A DNA stretch of 64,000 nt, taken from contig NZ_JABEQF010000019.1 in the NCBI RefSeq assembly GCF_014174355.1, positions 1 to 64,000 on the forward strand. The letters are read 5' to 3'. Below are positions 1 to 9,237 of this stretch, one piece after another. A program made the position numbers and the translations under genes. The notes under the pieces were generated by a model. It was not told the origin of the DNA. It searched no databases and was given only the letters and a program-made list of their open reading frames with translations. Source of the stretch: Gluconacetobacter azotocaptans (GTDB taxonomy: Bacteria > Pseudomonadota > Alphaproteobacteria > Acetobacterales > Acetobacteraceae). Position 1 is the stretch's first letter. Every line of letters begins with the position of its first letter.

Positions 1-96
1 GATGCCCTCCAAGACGCGGTATGCAGCGCAATCGACGACGTCGGTCACAGTCAAGCCGCCGCCTGCTTTGCTGCCGCCGGATATGAACCAGATTGA
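1..96 (+). CDS. IS630-family transposase, C-terminal end (partial)
   Basis: Only the last 31 codons are in the window. The reading frame is open from base 1 and ends at a TGA at 94-96, with the closing residues CFAAAGYEPD. An ending of the form 'YFA.aGYdp' is typical of IS630-family (Tc1/mariner-related DDE) transposases, which cut and paste DNA at TA dinucleotides. It lies next to a CTAG sequence that interrupts a minus-strand regulator gene, as expected for the right end of such an element. The catalytic DDE residues are outside the window, so the family call rests on the C-terminus and the context. Confidence 0.6.
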   Translation, partial: DALQDAVCSAIDDVGHSQAAACFAAAGYEPD

Positions 97-108
97 TCGG
101 ATTATGCT
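1..108 (+). mobile_element. Right end of an IS630-like insertion sequence
   Basis: The element includes the transposase tail and about 12 further bases. Reading out of the element on the minus strand, the end would begin near GAGCATAATCCG. The next bases are CTAG (109-112), a preferred target of many IS630-group elements. From 112 onward the minus strand is a clean GlxA-family coding sequence, which is how the junction was placed. The left end is outside the window, so neither the inverted-repeat partner nor the TA duplication can be checked. Confidence 0.55.
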
Positions 109-109
109 C

Positions 110-694
110 TAGGTCAGATTCCACCTGGGCCAGGGCAAGATCGATTCCAGCTGTAACGCCGGCCGACGTCCATATCGTGCCGTCTCGAATGAAAATTGGA
201 TCAGATTCAACGCTTACGGCGGGAAATCGCTGGGCCAGTTCGGTGCAGCGCGACCAATGCGTGGCGGCACGCCTGTTGTCGAGCAATCCGGCTTCTGCCA
301 ACAGAAAAGCGCCCGTGCAGATCGAGGCCACACGCCGGGCCGCTTGTGCGCGATCGCGCAGCCACTCCACCAGACCGGGATCAGCGGCGGCCTCACTCAC
401 ACCGATCCCACCTGCGACCATGAGTGTGTCGACAGGTAGGGTCATGGGCGGCAAAGGGTGCGCTACCAACCCCAGACCGGACGAACTGGTCACGACCGGA
501 TGCGCCGCGATCATGACCGGGACGTAAAAGGGGGCCGATCGACCGGAATGTTTGATGGCGACATTCGCGGATCCAAAGACCTGAAGGGGACCGGTGACGT
601 CGAGCAGTTGCACGTTCGGAAAAGCTAGGATCTCGACACGGCGAGACTGGTGCATGACGGCCAAGTTTGGCGGAAAATGAGGGTCATCTGGCAT
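110..694 (-). pseudogene. GlxA/FtrA-type transcriptional regulator, truncated by the IS
   Basis: The minus strand from an ATG at 692-694 encodes the DJ-1/PfpI (GATase1-like) N-terminal half of an AraC-type regulator. Visible motifs are VEILAFPNVQLLDVTGPLQVF, a nucleophile-elbow-like ASICTGAFLLAEAGLL, RRATTHW and TSAGVTAGIDLAL. The similarity stops at ESDL, exactly at the CTAG next to the IS630-like end, so the C-terminal AraC helix-turn-helix half is missing. In this family the PfpI half senses a ligand and the AraC half binds DNA. Without the latter the remnant should not regulate anything. It lies divergent to a PfpI-only gene, a common regulator/target arrangement. Confidence 0.75.
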
Positions 695-745
695 GGCCGC
701 CAGATCCTGCACCGGTATGGTGGTTTCACTCAACCATAGAGAGGC

Positions 746-1439
746 ATGATCGCAATGGCGCTGCGTATTGGGTTGATGCTGTTTCCACGGGTACAGCAGT
801 TGGATCTGACCGGACCATATGAAGTTTTTGCCATGCTTTTCGAATTGCCAAGTCGATCTGGTGGCACGAACCATGCAGCCGGTGACGACGGCAACTGGGC
901 TGATCCTGACGCCGACGACAACATTTGAGACGTGCGGAACGTATGACGTCCTGTGCGTGCCGGGAGGCGTAGGGATTACGCCTTTGCTGGAGGATCGGGA
1001 TGCCTCGGGTTTCGTACGACGACAGGCTGAGACGGCACGCTATGTCACATCCGTCTGCACCGGTGCGCTATTGCTGGGCGCTGCGGGATTGCTGCGCGGG
1101 CGGCGTGCCACAACACATTGGAGCGCGCTGGATCTGCTGCCGCTCTACGGGGCCGAGGCAATTCGTGAACGGGTCGTGCGGGATGGGAACCTGATTACCG
1201 GAGGTGGGGTAACAGCGGGAATCGATTTCGCTCTGACGTTGACCGGAGAAATTGCCGGACATGAGGCCGCGCAGGCCATTCAGTTGCAGTTGGAATATGC
1301 TCCCGCACCCCCATACGATGCCGGAACGCCAGACGGTGCGCCGATGGCCATCGTGGCGCAGACTCGAGTGCGACTGGCGGGAATACGGGCGGAACGAGAG
1401 GGCATTGTCCGGCGGAGCATGACTTCCAAGTATTGTTGA
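746..1439 (+). pseudogene. DJ-1/PfpI family protein (isonitrile hydratase-like), frameshifted
   Basis: The start (ATG 746 or 755) reads RIGLMLFPRVQQLDLTGPYEVFA and then loses similarity. The next frame carries on with CQVDLVARTMQPVTT, DVLCVPGGVG, the cysteine elbow VTSVCTGALLLGAAGLL, RRATTHW and GGGVTAGIDFAL, ending at 1439. Removing one T from the run of four at 837-840 would join the two parts into a normal protein of about 230 residues. Intact relatives resemble isonitrile hydratase InhA, which hydrates isonitriles to N-formamides using the elbow cysteine. With the frameshift the gene is probably inactive, unless this is a sequencing error in a homopolymer. Its divergent regulator is also broken. 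Confidence 0.75.
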
Positions 1440-1554
1440 ACAGATATATTCATTGCGCCTTTTGCATATGACGCGTGTTGCAACAACGTTCTGATATGAA
1501 AGTCGAGTAAATTTTACAATATTGGAACAACGAAAACCTATGGAAGAAGAACAG

Positions 1555-1887
1555 ATGATATTTATATTTTCTTACGGAACCTTGCAGAAGGACGAGGTTC
1601 AGCTTTCTTCGTTTGGCCGTCTATTGGATGGTCAGAATGACATTCTTGTTGGTTATCGTATGTCGATGGTTGAAATCACAGATCCAGATGTTGTCCGTAC
1701 CAGTGGAAGCCGGTTTCATCCGGTTGTCGAAGCGAGCGAGAACGATGAAGATGAGGTAAAAGGAAAAGTCTTCACAATTATCGAGGCTGAATTGGCAGAT
1801 GCGGACCGTTATGAGGTCTCCGATTATAAGAGAATTACTGTTACGCTCCGGTCAGGACGAAATGCTTGGGTTTATGTTCGCGCCTAA
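1555..1887 (+). CDS. Gamma-glutamylcyclotransferase (AIG2-like) family protein
   Basis: About 110 residues starting MIFIFSYGTL. The YGTL loop near the N-terminus is the substrate-binding signature of the gamma-glutamylcyclotransferase fold, and the acid expected for catalysis is in RYEVSDYKR. The start at 1555 is preferred because it follows GGAAGAAG at good spacing and begins directly with the first strand; in-frame starts at 1522 and 1540 would add a short charged leader. The family releases 5-oxoproline from gamma-glutamyl amines or peptides, but the substrate cannot be told here. The gene and its flanks are much more AT-rich than its neighbours, which suggests recent transfer. Confidence 0.7.
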   Translation: MIFIFSYGTLQKDEVQLSSFGRLLDGQNDILVGYRMSMVEITDPDVVRTSGSRFHPVVEASENDEDEVKGKVFTIIEAELADADRYEVSDYKRITVTLRSGRNAWVYVRA

Positions 1888-2133
1888 TTCGAAGAACTGA
1901 TCTGGCGTTTGTATTGCAGTTGCGCAGCGCGTCATTCTCTAATTTTTTATGGTAGCGATGTTTTTGGAAGGCGCAAATTTGCGGCGGGTTACGTCGGACC
2001 AATTTCGAATTCATCACTCTTTATTCAAGTACATGTAAAATTTGACTGTCATAAAGATAAGGCCGGCCCCGCCCAGACGCGGAAGGATGGCGTCCAGTTC
2101 TTGCCTTATTGGCGGGGCAGCCTTCTCGATGCA

Positions 2134-3189
2134 TTACGATGTTTTCGGCAACTCCCCAGCACGAGCGCCGGCGCGATAGCCGCTTTGTCGTTCGATCATC
2201 CAGCCCGGATATTCCGGCGGCAGGGCGCTGACCGCATCCAGCGTCGTCAGGTCCTCGGGCGACAGCGTGACGGTAGTGGCCGCGATATTGTCCTGCAACT
2301 GCTCCGGACGTTTCGCCCCGATGATGACGCTGCTCACCACCTTGCGGTGCAGCAGCCAGGCGATGGCGATCTGCGCCACGCTGCGGCCATGTGCTTCGGC
2401 GATGGGGCGCATGGCGTCGATGACCGCGAAGGCCCGGTCGCGATTGACCGGCGGGAAATCGAAGCTGGCGCGCCGACCGTCACCGCTGACCGATGTGCCG
2501 TCCCGATGGTATTTGCCCGACAGTAATCCACCTGCCAGCGGGCTCCACACCATCAGTCCCACCTGTTCCTCATCCAGCATCGGCGCGATCTCGCGCTCCA
2601 GATCGCGTCCAGCGATGGTGTAATAGGCTTGCAGTGAGCGGATCATCGCCAGGTTCCGGCACTCGGCGATGCCCAGTGCCTTGCTGATCTGCCAGGCCGC
2701 CCAGTTGGAGACGCCGACATATCGGACGGCTCCGGAGCGGACCAGCGTATCCAGCGCCTCCATTGTTTCCTCGATCGGGGTGATCGGATCCACGCCATGG
2801 ATCTGGTAGAGATCGATATGGTCGAGTTGTAGCCGCTTCAGGCTGGCGTGGCATTGCGCGATGATATGCGCGCGTGAGGCGCCACGGGCGTTCGGACCGT
2901 CGCCCATCGGTCCCAGCACCTTGGTCGCGACCACGACGTCGTTGCGCACCACGCCGAGGTTGCGCAGGGCCTGGCCGGTGATCTGTTCCGACAGTCCGTT
3001 GGAATAGACGTTCGCCGTGTCGAGGAAGTTGATCCCGGCATCGAGTGCTGCGCGGACAAGCGTGTCCGCGCTGTCCTGCGCTAGGCCGCCGATCTGTTCC
3101 CAGATGCCCCCCTGACCGCCGAAGGTCATGGTGCCGAGGCAGAGTTCCGAGACCAGGAGGCCGGTACGGCCGAGCGGATTGTATTTCAT
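2134..3189 (-). CDS. Aldo/keto reductase
   Basis: 351 residues from ATG at 3187-3189, the start giving the usual MKYNPLGRTGLLVSELCLGT opening. Conserved features are DTANVYSNG (catalytic Asp and Tyr), VATKVLG (Lys), YQIHGVDP (His) and GAKRPEQLQDN, which together form the NADPH-binding TIM barrel of the aldo/keto reductase superfamily, close to the voltage-gated-channel-beta/YajO-like group. It would reduce aldehydes or ketones with NADPH in the cytoplasm; the substrate is unknown. It is divergent from the AraC gene at 3370, with 180 bases between them, a common regulator-target pairing. An upstream in-frame extension to 3342 has no support. Confidence 0.88.
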   Translation of the reverse strand: MKYNPLGRTGLLVSELCLGTMTFGGQGGIWEQIGGLAQDSADTLVRAALDAGINFLDTANVYSNGLSEQITGQALRNLGVVRNDVVVATKVLGPMGDGPNARGASRAHIIAQCHASLKRLQLDHIDLYQIHGVDPITPIEETMEALDTLVRSGAVRYVGVSNWAAWQISKALGIAECRNLAMIRSLQAYYTIAGRDLEREIAPMLDEEQVGLMVWSPLAGGLLSGKYHRDGTSVSGDGRRASFDFPPVNRDRAFAVIDAMRPIAEAHGRSVAQIAIAWLLHRKVVSSVIIGAKRPEQLQDNIAATTVTLSPEDLTTLDAVSALPPEYPGWMIERQSGYRAGARAGELPKTS

Positions 3190-3369
3190 GGGACGAGATC
3201 TCCGCGAGAAAAGACGGACCGCGTGATGCGGCGTAGCGGCATGGTGCTCCCCGGGAAGGGCATCGCGGTAGGAAAATCCCATCGCATTCTTGCCCGATGC
3301 TATCAGAAACAGAAACCGCGCCTTGTGCGCCGTTATTCTCACGGGCAGTTTTCTGGCGGAGGGTTATGG

Positions 3370-4290
3370 ATGTTGGCGATCGATCATCTGCGCGATCTTA
3401 TCGGGCGCCACGTGGCCGGACGGCGCACACCGACCGCCGTGCCCGGCCTCATGCTGTTCCGCTCCGAAAGCCGGTCGGTGCCGCTGAACTGCATCTATCG
3501 TTCCCGGCTCTACCTGATCGTCCAAGGCCGCAAGCGGGTCGAGCTTGGAACGCATGCCTTCACCTATGACGACAGCCATTACCTGATCACGACGGTCGAT
3601 CTGCCGGTCAGCAGCGCGGTGATCGAGGCCAGTCCGCACCAGCCCTATCTGGCGCTCAGCATCGATTTCGATCCGGCGGCGCTGGCGAACCTGCTGCTGT
3701 CCGTGCCAGTTGGCGGGGTCAGAGGGGCAGGGGAGGAAGCCGGTCTAGCCGTCGCATCGCTGGACGAGGCATTGCTGGATTCCGTGCGCCGTCTTGTCGC
3801 GCTGCTGGATACGCCCGGCGATATTCCGGTTCTCGCTCCGCTGGTGCAGCAAGAAATCTATTACCGCTTGCTGACCGGGCCGCTCGGCGCCCGGCTTCGG
3901 GCCATCGCGGTGGCAGACAGCCACATGACCCGGATTGCCCGGGTCATGGCCTGGATGCGGGCGCATTACGCCGAGGATTTCGGGATCGACGATCTGGCGC
4001 GCCTTGCTGGCATGAGTGCGCCTTCGCTGTTCCGGCATTTCAAGGCAGTGGCGCTGATGAGCCCGATGCAATATCGCACCTGCATCCGGCTACAGGAAGC
4101 GCGGCGGCGTCTGGTGGCGGACGGTGACGACGCGGCGGAAGCCGGTTTCGCCGTGGGTTACGATAGTCCGTCCCAGTTCAGCCGCGACTACCGGCGCATG
4201 TTCGGGGTGCCCCCGGCCCGTGATGCCGCCCGGCTGCGGGGGGACTCCATGCTCCTTGCGCAGGAGGTCGAGGAAGAACGCCTTTCCTGA
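3370..4290 (+). CDS. AraC-family transcriptional regulator (AraC_N type)
   Basis: 306 residues from ATG 3370. The N-terminal half (about 15-180) is an AraC_N-type ligand domain (LIVQGRKRVELG, DLPVSSAVIEAS). The C-terminal 100 residues hold two helix-turn-helix motifs: IDDLARLAGMSAPSLFRHFK and AGFAVGYDSPSQFSRDYRRM. This architecture is common in regulators divergently paired with aldo/keto or short-chain reductases, so the reductase at 2134-3189 is the likely target (inference from position). An upstream frame extension to 3223 reads into the intergenic region and does not resemble the family. Confidence 0.85.
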   Translation: MLAIDHLRDLIGRHVAGRRTPTAVPGLMLFRSESRSVPLNCIYRSRLYLIVQGRKRVELGTHAFTYDDSHYLITTVDLPVSSAVIEASPHQPYLALSIDFDPAALANLLLSVPVGGVRGAGEEAGLAVASLDEALLDSVRRLVALLDTPGDIPVLAPLVQQEIYYRLLTGPLGARLRAIAVADSHMTRIARVMAWMRAHYAEDFGIDDLARLAGMSAPSLFRHFKAVALMSPMQYRTCIRLQEARRRLVADGDDAAEAGFAVGYDSPSQFSRDYRRMFGVPPARDAARLRGDSMLLAQEVEEERLS

Positions 4291-4472
4291 ACATGTCTGT
4301 CGGGTTTCGTCTGCCGGTTTCGATAAACCGCCAGAAGCAAGTAAAACCCGCATCCGTTACGATCCTGTACGATCGCAGGAAAATGCTGTTGAAAACGGGA
4401 GAAAACAGCACTCTTTAATGATCCCCGTCGTCGTCCGGGCAGGCCGGATGACCCCTACGGACGGGGGCTTCC

Positions 4473-5450
4473 ATGGCGGTTACACCGATTGAGAACGGCG
4501 CTCGCATGCGTGGCATTTCCATGCTGCGCACGGCCATGGGACCGGCGATCGCGGGATATCTTGCCGATGCGGCCGTCGTCGAGGTGATGCTGAATCCGGA
4601 CGGGCGGTTATGGATCGATCGGCTGTCCGAGGGGCTATCCGACACGGGCGAGACGATCGCCCCGGCCGATGCCGAACGCATCGTGCGGCTGGTCGCCCAC
4701 CATGTCGGGGCGGAAGTCCACGAGGCAGTCCCACGTGTGTCGGCTGAACTGCCGACCGGGGCGCGGTTCGAGGGCTTGCTGCCACCAGTGGTGACGGCCC
4801 CCAGCTTCGCGATCCGCAAACCCGCCGTCGCCGTGTTCACCCTCGACGATTATGTCGCCGCCGGAATCATGATGGCAGGGCAGGCGGCATATCTCCGCCA
4901 GGCTGTTGCCGCGCGCAGGAATATCCTGGTCGCGGGCGGGACCAGTACCGGCAAGACCACGCTGGTCAACGCCCTGCTGGCCGAGGTGGCGAAAACCGGC
5001 GACCGCGTCGTGCTGATCGAGGATACGCGTGAACTGCAATGCACGGCGCCGAATCTCATTGCCCTGCGCACCCGCGAAGGTGTCATCACGCTGTCGGATC
5101 TCGTCCGCTCCGGTCTGCGCCTGCGCCCCGACCGTATTCCCATCGGGGAGGTGCGGGGCGCCGAGGCACTCGATCTGGTCAAGGCATGGGGTACCGGCCA
5201 TCCGGGCGGCATCGGCACGCTGCACGCCGGTTCGGTGTTGGCGGCCCTGTATCGTCTGGAGCAGCTGATCCAGGAGGCCGTGGTCACGGTGCCACGCGCC
5301 ATGATCGCGGAAACCATCGACGTGATCGCCGTGCTTTCGGGACGCGGTAATTCCCGCCGGCTGTCCGAACTCGCCACCGTGGACGGGCTCGATCCCGCCA
5401 CAGGCTCGTATCGCATTCATCCTGCTTACACCGAAGGAGATTCCCGATGA
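4473..5450 (+). CDS. trbB: Conjugal transfer ATPase TrbB
   Basis: 325 residues, a VirB11-type hexameric ATPase that powers assembly and substrate switching of the type IV secretion channel at the inner membrane. Visible are Walker A GGTSTGKT (about 155-162), the Asp-box-like [20 protein letters not shown] (about 221-232) and the His box [12 protein letters not shown] (about 241-252). It is the first gene of a compact operon: its stop overlaps trbC by four bases (ATGA). The 180 bases upstream presumably hold the operon promoter. The length is normal for TrbB. Confidence 0.95.
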   Translation: MAVTPIENGARMRGISMLRTAMGPAIAGYLADAAVVEVMLNPDGRLWIDRLSEGLSDTGETIAPADAERIVRLVAHHVGAEVHEAVPRVSAELPTGARFEGLLPPVVTAPSFAIRKPAVAVFTLDDYVAAGIMMAGQAAYLRQAVAARRNILVAGGTSTGKTTLVNALLAEVAKTGDRVVLIEDTRELQCTAPNLIALRTREGVITLSDLVRSGLRLRPDRIPIGEVRGAEALDLVKAWGTGHPGGIGTLHAGSVLAALYRLEQLIQEAVVTVPRAMIAETIDVIAVLSGRGNSRRLSELATVDGLDPATGSYRIHPAYTEGDSR

Positions 5451-5779
5451 CCCGTGCTCTCTTTCGCGTGCGCCAGCACGCGCCTGCCATTTCCGCCATG
5501 CTGCTGCTTTCGGTCGCATGGTGCTCCTCGGCCCTGGCATCCGGGTCGGACATGCCGTGGGAAACGCCCCTGAACGAGATCCTGGAATCCGTGCAGGGGC
5601 CGGTCGCCAAGATCATCTCGGTCATCATCATCACCGTAACCGGCCTGACCCTGGCCTTCGGGGAAACATCGGGGGGCTTCCGCCGCCTGATCCAGATCGT
5701 CTTTGGCCTGTCGATCGCTTTTGCGGCCAGCTCGTTCTTCCTGTCTTTCTTCTCCTTCTCCGGCGGAGCGCTGATCTGA
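5447..5779 (+). CDS. trbC: TrbC/VirB2-type conjugative pilin
   Basis: 110 residues. A leader of about 33 residues ending SSALASG suggests signal peptidase cleavage, followed by two hydrophobic helices (IISVIIITVTGLTLAFG and a second near SIAFAASSFFLSFFSF). This is the standard layout of TrbC/VirB2 prepilins, which become the pilus subunit after processing. It overlaps trbB upstream and trbD downstream (shared A of TGATG), consistent with translational coupling. Confidence 0.9.
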   Translation: MTRALFRVRQHAPAISAMLLLSVAWCSSALASGSDMPWETPLNEILESVQGPVAKIISVIIITVTGLTLAFGETSGGFRRLIQIVFGLSIAFAASSFFLSFFSFSGGALI

Positions 5780-6054
5780 TGGCGGGATATGAGGATGACG
5801 CGGTGCCGGGCTTCCATGTCCCGGTGCATAGGTCACTGACCGACCCGATCCTGCTGGGCGGGGCACCCCGAGCCGTGGCCATTGCCAATGGCACACTGGC
5901 GGCTGCGATCGCGCTGGGCCTGCGCCTGTGGCTGATCGGGGCCGTGTTCTGGATCGTCGGGCACGGGCTCGCGGTCTGGGGTGCGAAGCGCGATCCGCTA
6001 TTCATCGAGGTCGGGCGCCGGCATCTCCGTTACCCCGCCTGGCTGCGGGTATAG
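5779..6054 (+). CDS. trbD: TrbD/VirB3-like inner membrane protein
   Basis: 91 residues, opening MAGYEDDAVPGFHVPVHRSL and then one long hydrophobic stretch from about 40 to 70 (GTLAAAIALGLRLWLIGAVF). TrbD/VirB3 proteins are short inner-membrane components that associate with the TrbE/VirB4 ATPase. The start ATG overlaps the trbC stop, and trbE follows after 17 bases with a GGGAGGGGA-type ribosome binding site. Confidence 0.92.
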   Translation: MAGYEDDAVPGFHVPVHRSLTDPILLGGAPRAVAIANGTLAAAIALGLRLWLIGAVFWIVGHGLAVWGAKRDPLFIEVGRRHLRYPAWLRV

Positions 6055-6071
6055 GGGAGGGGAGATCGGCC

Positions 6072-8507
6072 ATGATGTCCCTTGGCGAATATCGCAATCG
6101 CAGTGCCCTTCTATCTGATTTTCTGCCTTGGGCGGCACTGGTGGAAAAGGGCGTCGTCCTCAACAAGGACGGCAGTTTCCAGCGCACGGCGCGCATCCGT
6201 GGCCCCGATCTGGACAGCGCCACGCCCGCCGAACTGGTCGGTGTCACCGGGCGGCTGAACAATGCCCTGCGACGTCTGGGCTCCGGCTGGGCGGTGTTTG
6301 TCGAGGCGCAGCGTGTCCCCGCCACACTCTATCCCGACAGCGATTTCCCCGATCCCGCCAGCGAGATGGTGGATCTCGAACGTCGTGAGGCATTCGAGGA
6401 CGAAGGGGCGCATTTCGAGAGTCGGTATTTCCTGACCCTGGTCTGGCTGCCACCGGCGGAATCATCGGGCCGTGCCGAGCGGTTTCTCTATGAGGGCAGG
6501 GAGCGCGATGGCCCTGATCCGCATGGGATGCTCCTTGCGTTTGTGGATCGCACGGACCGTATGCTGGCCCTGCTTGAAGGCTTCATGCCCGAGGCGGCGT
6601 GGCTGGGTGACGGCGAAACCCTGACCTATCTGCATTCCACCATTTCCACCCGCAACCAGCGCGTCCGGGTGCCGGAAATCCCGATGCACCTTGATGCCCT
6701 GCTGGTGGATCAGCCGTTCTCGGGCGGGCTGGAACCAAAACTCGGTGATGCGTTTATCAAAACCCTGACGATCACCGGTTTCCCGTCGCGGACCTTCCCC
6801 GGAATTCTGGATGACCTGAACCGGCTGGCGATGCCCTATCGCTGGTCCACCCGGGCCATCCTGCTCGACAAGATGGATGCGACGAAGGTGCTGACCCGCA
6901 TTCGTCGCCAGTGGTTCGCCAAACGGAAATCGATCGCGGCGATCGTGCGCGAGGTGATGACCAACGAGGCGTCGGCGTTGGTCGACAACGATGCCGCCAA
7001 CAAGGCGGCCGACGCCGATCTGGCGCTGCAATCGTTGGGCGCGGATGATGTCGGGCAGGCGTACATCACCGCGACCGTCACGGTCTGGGACGGCAGTGCC
7101 AGCATCGCGGCCGAGAAGCTCCGCCTCGTCGAGAAGATTATCCAGGGCCGCGACTTCACCTGCATGGCCGAAAGCCTGAACGCGGTCGAGGCGTGGCTGG
7201 GATCTCTGCCAGGTCATGTCTATGCCAATGTGCGTCAGCCCCCGGTCTCGACGCTGAATCTGGCGCATATGATCCCGCTTTCCGCCGTGTGGGCGGGGCC
7301 AGAGCAGGATGGCCATTTCCGTGCGCCGCCGCTGTTCTATGGTAAGACGGCCGGAGCGACCCCCTTTCGCGTTTCCTTGCATGTCGGCGATGTCGGCCAC
7401 ACGCTGATCGCAGGGCCGACAGGAGCAGGCAAATCCGTCCTGCTGGCGCTGATGGCGCTCCAGTTCCGCCGGTACGCGGGCGCTCAGATGTTTGCCTTCG
7501 ATTTTGGCGGATCTATGCGTGCGGCGACGCTCGGTATGGGCGGAGACTGGCATGATCTCGGGGGCGGCCTGACCGACGACGCGGACGAGAATGATCCTGC
7601 CGTGCCACTCCAGCCGCTGGCGCGGATCGACGATGCCGACGAGCGCAAATGGGCCACGGAATGGCTGGGTCAGATTCTCGTCGGCGAGGGCGTGGCACTG
7701 ACGCCGAAAGTCAAATCCCATCTCTGGTCGGCGCTGAACTCCCTGGCGTCGTCTCTCGTTCATGAGCGGACCCTGTCCGGGCTCGTAGCACTCCTCCAGT
7801 CCAACGCCCTGAAGCAGGCACTGGCTCCTTACTGCCTGGGCGGTCCCTATGGCCGCCTGCTCGATGGGGACGTCGAGCGGCTGGGTGATGCCGATGTGGT
7901 GGTGTTCGAGACCGAGGGGCTGATCGGCTCCGGCGCAGCATCATCGGTTCTCTCATACCTATTCCACCGTATCGAAGGCCGTCTGGATGGGCGTCCCACC
8001 TTACTGGTCATCGACGAAGGCTGGCTGGTGCTGGATGACGGCGATTTCGCAGGCCAGCTCCGGGAATGGCTGAAAACACTGCGCAAGAAGAATGCGTCGG
8101 TGATCTTCGCCACGCAATCCCTGTCCGATATCGCGAACAGCGCCATTGCTCCGGCCGTGGTGGAAAGCTGCCCGACGCGGATCTTCCTGCCCAATGAACG
8201 GGCGATTGAGCCGCAGATCATGACGATCTATCGCGATTTCGGGCTGAACCAACGGCAGATCGCCATCATCGCCCGCGCGACCTCGAAGCGGGAATATTAC
8301 TGCCAGACCCAGCGCGGCAACCGGCTGTTCGAGCTGGGGCTCGGTCCCGTCACTCTGGCGCTCTGCGCCGTCTCCGGCAAGGACGATCACAGGCTGATCG
8401 ACCAGATACTCGTCGAACATGGCCGTGCCGGATTCCTGCCGGCCTGGTTCGAGGCACGAGGCGTCACCTGGGTCGCTGACCTGTTGCGCGAAGGAGGGGC
8501 GTCATGA
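6072..8507 (+). CDS. trbE: Conjugal transfer ATPase TrbE (VirB4-like)
   Basis: 811 residues from ATG 6072, starting MMSLGEYRNRSALLSDFLPW as in other TrbE proteins. The CagE/TrbE/VirB N-terminal domain precedes a FtsK/HerA-type ATPase with Walker A AGPTGAGKSVLL (about residue 446-457) and a Walker B-like LLVIDEGWLVLD (about 645). A Q-rich sensor, IFATQSLSDI, follows. VirB4 ATPases energise pilus biogenesis and DNA transfer at the inner membrane. A strong AGGGGAGGGGA site lies just upstream of 6072, so the longer in-frame opening from 5928 inside trbD is rejected. The stop overlaps trbJ. Confidence 0.95.
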   Translation: MMSLGEYRNRSALLSDFLPWAALVEKGVVLNKDGSFQRTARIRGPDLDSATPAELVGVTGRLNNALRRLGSGWAVFVEAQRVPATLYPDSDFPDPASEMVDLERREAFEDEGAHFESRYFLTLVWLPPAESSGRAERFLYEGRERDGPDPHGMLLAFVDRTDRMLALLEGFMPEAAWLGDGETLTYLHSTISTRNQRVRVPEIPMHLDALLVDQPFSGGLEPKLGDAFIKTLTITGFPSRTFPGILDDLNRLAMPYRWSTRAILLDKMDATKVLTRIRRQWFAKRKSIAAIVREVMTNEASALVDNDAANKAADADLALQSLGADDVGQAYITATVTVWDGSASIAAEKLRLVEKIIQGRDFTCMAESLNAVEAWLGSLPGHVYANVRQPPVSTLNLAHMIPLSAVWAGPEQDGHFRAPPLFYGKTAGATPFRVSLHVGDVGHTLIAGPTGAGKSVLLALMALQFRRYAGAQMFAFDFGGSMRAATLGMGGDWHDLGGGLTDDADENDPAVPLQPLARIDDADERKWATEWLGQILVGEGVALTPKVKSHLWSALNSLASSLVHERTLSGLVALLQSNALKQALAPYCLGGPYGRLLDGDVERLGDADVVVFETEGLIGSGAASSVLSYLFHRIEGRLDGRPTLLVIDEGWLVLDDGDFAGQLREWLKTLRKKNASVIFATQSLSDIANSAIAPAVVESCPTRIFLPNERAIEPQIMTIYRDFGLNQRQIAIIARATSKREYYCQTQRGNRLFELGLGPVTLALCAVSGKDDHRLIDQILVEHGRAGFLPAWFEARGVTWVADLLREGGAS

Positions 8508-9232
8508 GGCGCGTCCTGTTCTTTTACGGTGTCGTCGTAATTTCCTTTTCCGCTGTTCCTGCCCGAGCGCAATGGGCGGTGTTTGATAGTGCTAACTTCG
8601 GCCAGAACGTGCTACAGGCTGCCCGCGCGTTGCAGCAGATCGACAATCAGATCACGTCGCTTGCCAATCAGGCGCAGATGCTGGTCAATCAGGCGAAGAA
8701 CCTCGCCATGTTGCCCTTGTCGACATTGTCGACGCTGCAATCAACGATTTCCCAGACGACGGCACTTCTCGCGCAGGCGCAGAACATCGCCTACAGCGTC
8801 ACATCAGTCGAGCAGCAATACCAGCAGGCGTACACGTCGATCTCGTCCTCCATGTCCGACAGCGCCCTGTTCAGCCAGGCGCAGACGCGGTGGCAGAATG
8901 CCGTGGGTGGGTTCGAGGATGCCCTGAAGATGCAGGCCCGCGCTGTCGGCAATATCCCGTCCGACAGCAGCGCCATGACCCAGCTCGTTTCGGCCAGCCA
9001 GAGTTCGGCCGGCGCCTTGCAGGCCGCACAGGCCGGTAATCAGTTGCTCGCCCTGCAATCGCGCCAGCTCTCCGACGTGGTGGCCGTGCTGTCGTCCAAC
9101 GGACGGGCACAGGACCTCGACCGGGCGCGTGAGGCGGCGGCCGAGGCGGAAGGTCAGGCGCAATACGAACATTTCGCGCAGCATGACGCCTACGTGCCCG
9201 GCGCCGTCTCTGTGTTCAACGACGGGAACTGA
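8504..9232 (+). CDS. trbJ: TrbJ/VirB5-like conjugal transfer protein
   Basis: 242 residues. The signal peptide ends SAVPARA before QWAVFD. The mature part is helical and rich in Gln and Ala, with the TrbJ pattern QNVLQAARALQQIDNQITSL followed by long coiled-coil-like repeats. TrbJ/VirB5 proteins are periplasmic and thought to sit at the pilus tip. The start overlaps trbE by four bases (ATGA). In many trb operons trbK (entry exclusion lipoprotein) follows trbJ; here trbL follows after only five bases, so trbK is absent. Confidence 0.92.
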   Translation: MRRVLFFYGVVVISFSAVPARAQWAVFDSANFGQNVLQAARALQQIDNQITSLANQAQMLVNQAKNLAMLPLSTLSTLQSTISQTTALLAQAQNIAYSVTSVEQQYQQAYTSISSSMSDSALFSQAQTRWQNAVGGFEDALKMQARAVGNIPSDSSAMTQLVSASQSSAGALQAAQAGNQLLALQSRQLSDVVAVLSSNGRAQDLDRAREAAAEAEGQAQYEHFAQHDAYVPGAVSVFNDGN

Positions 9233-9237
9233 CGGTC

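Noticed and set aside
6462-7763. A 433-codon open frame on the minus strand
   Set aside because: It is antisense to trbE; the composition is low-information and shows no known motif.
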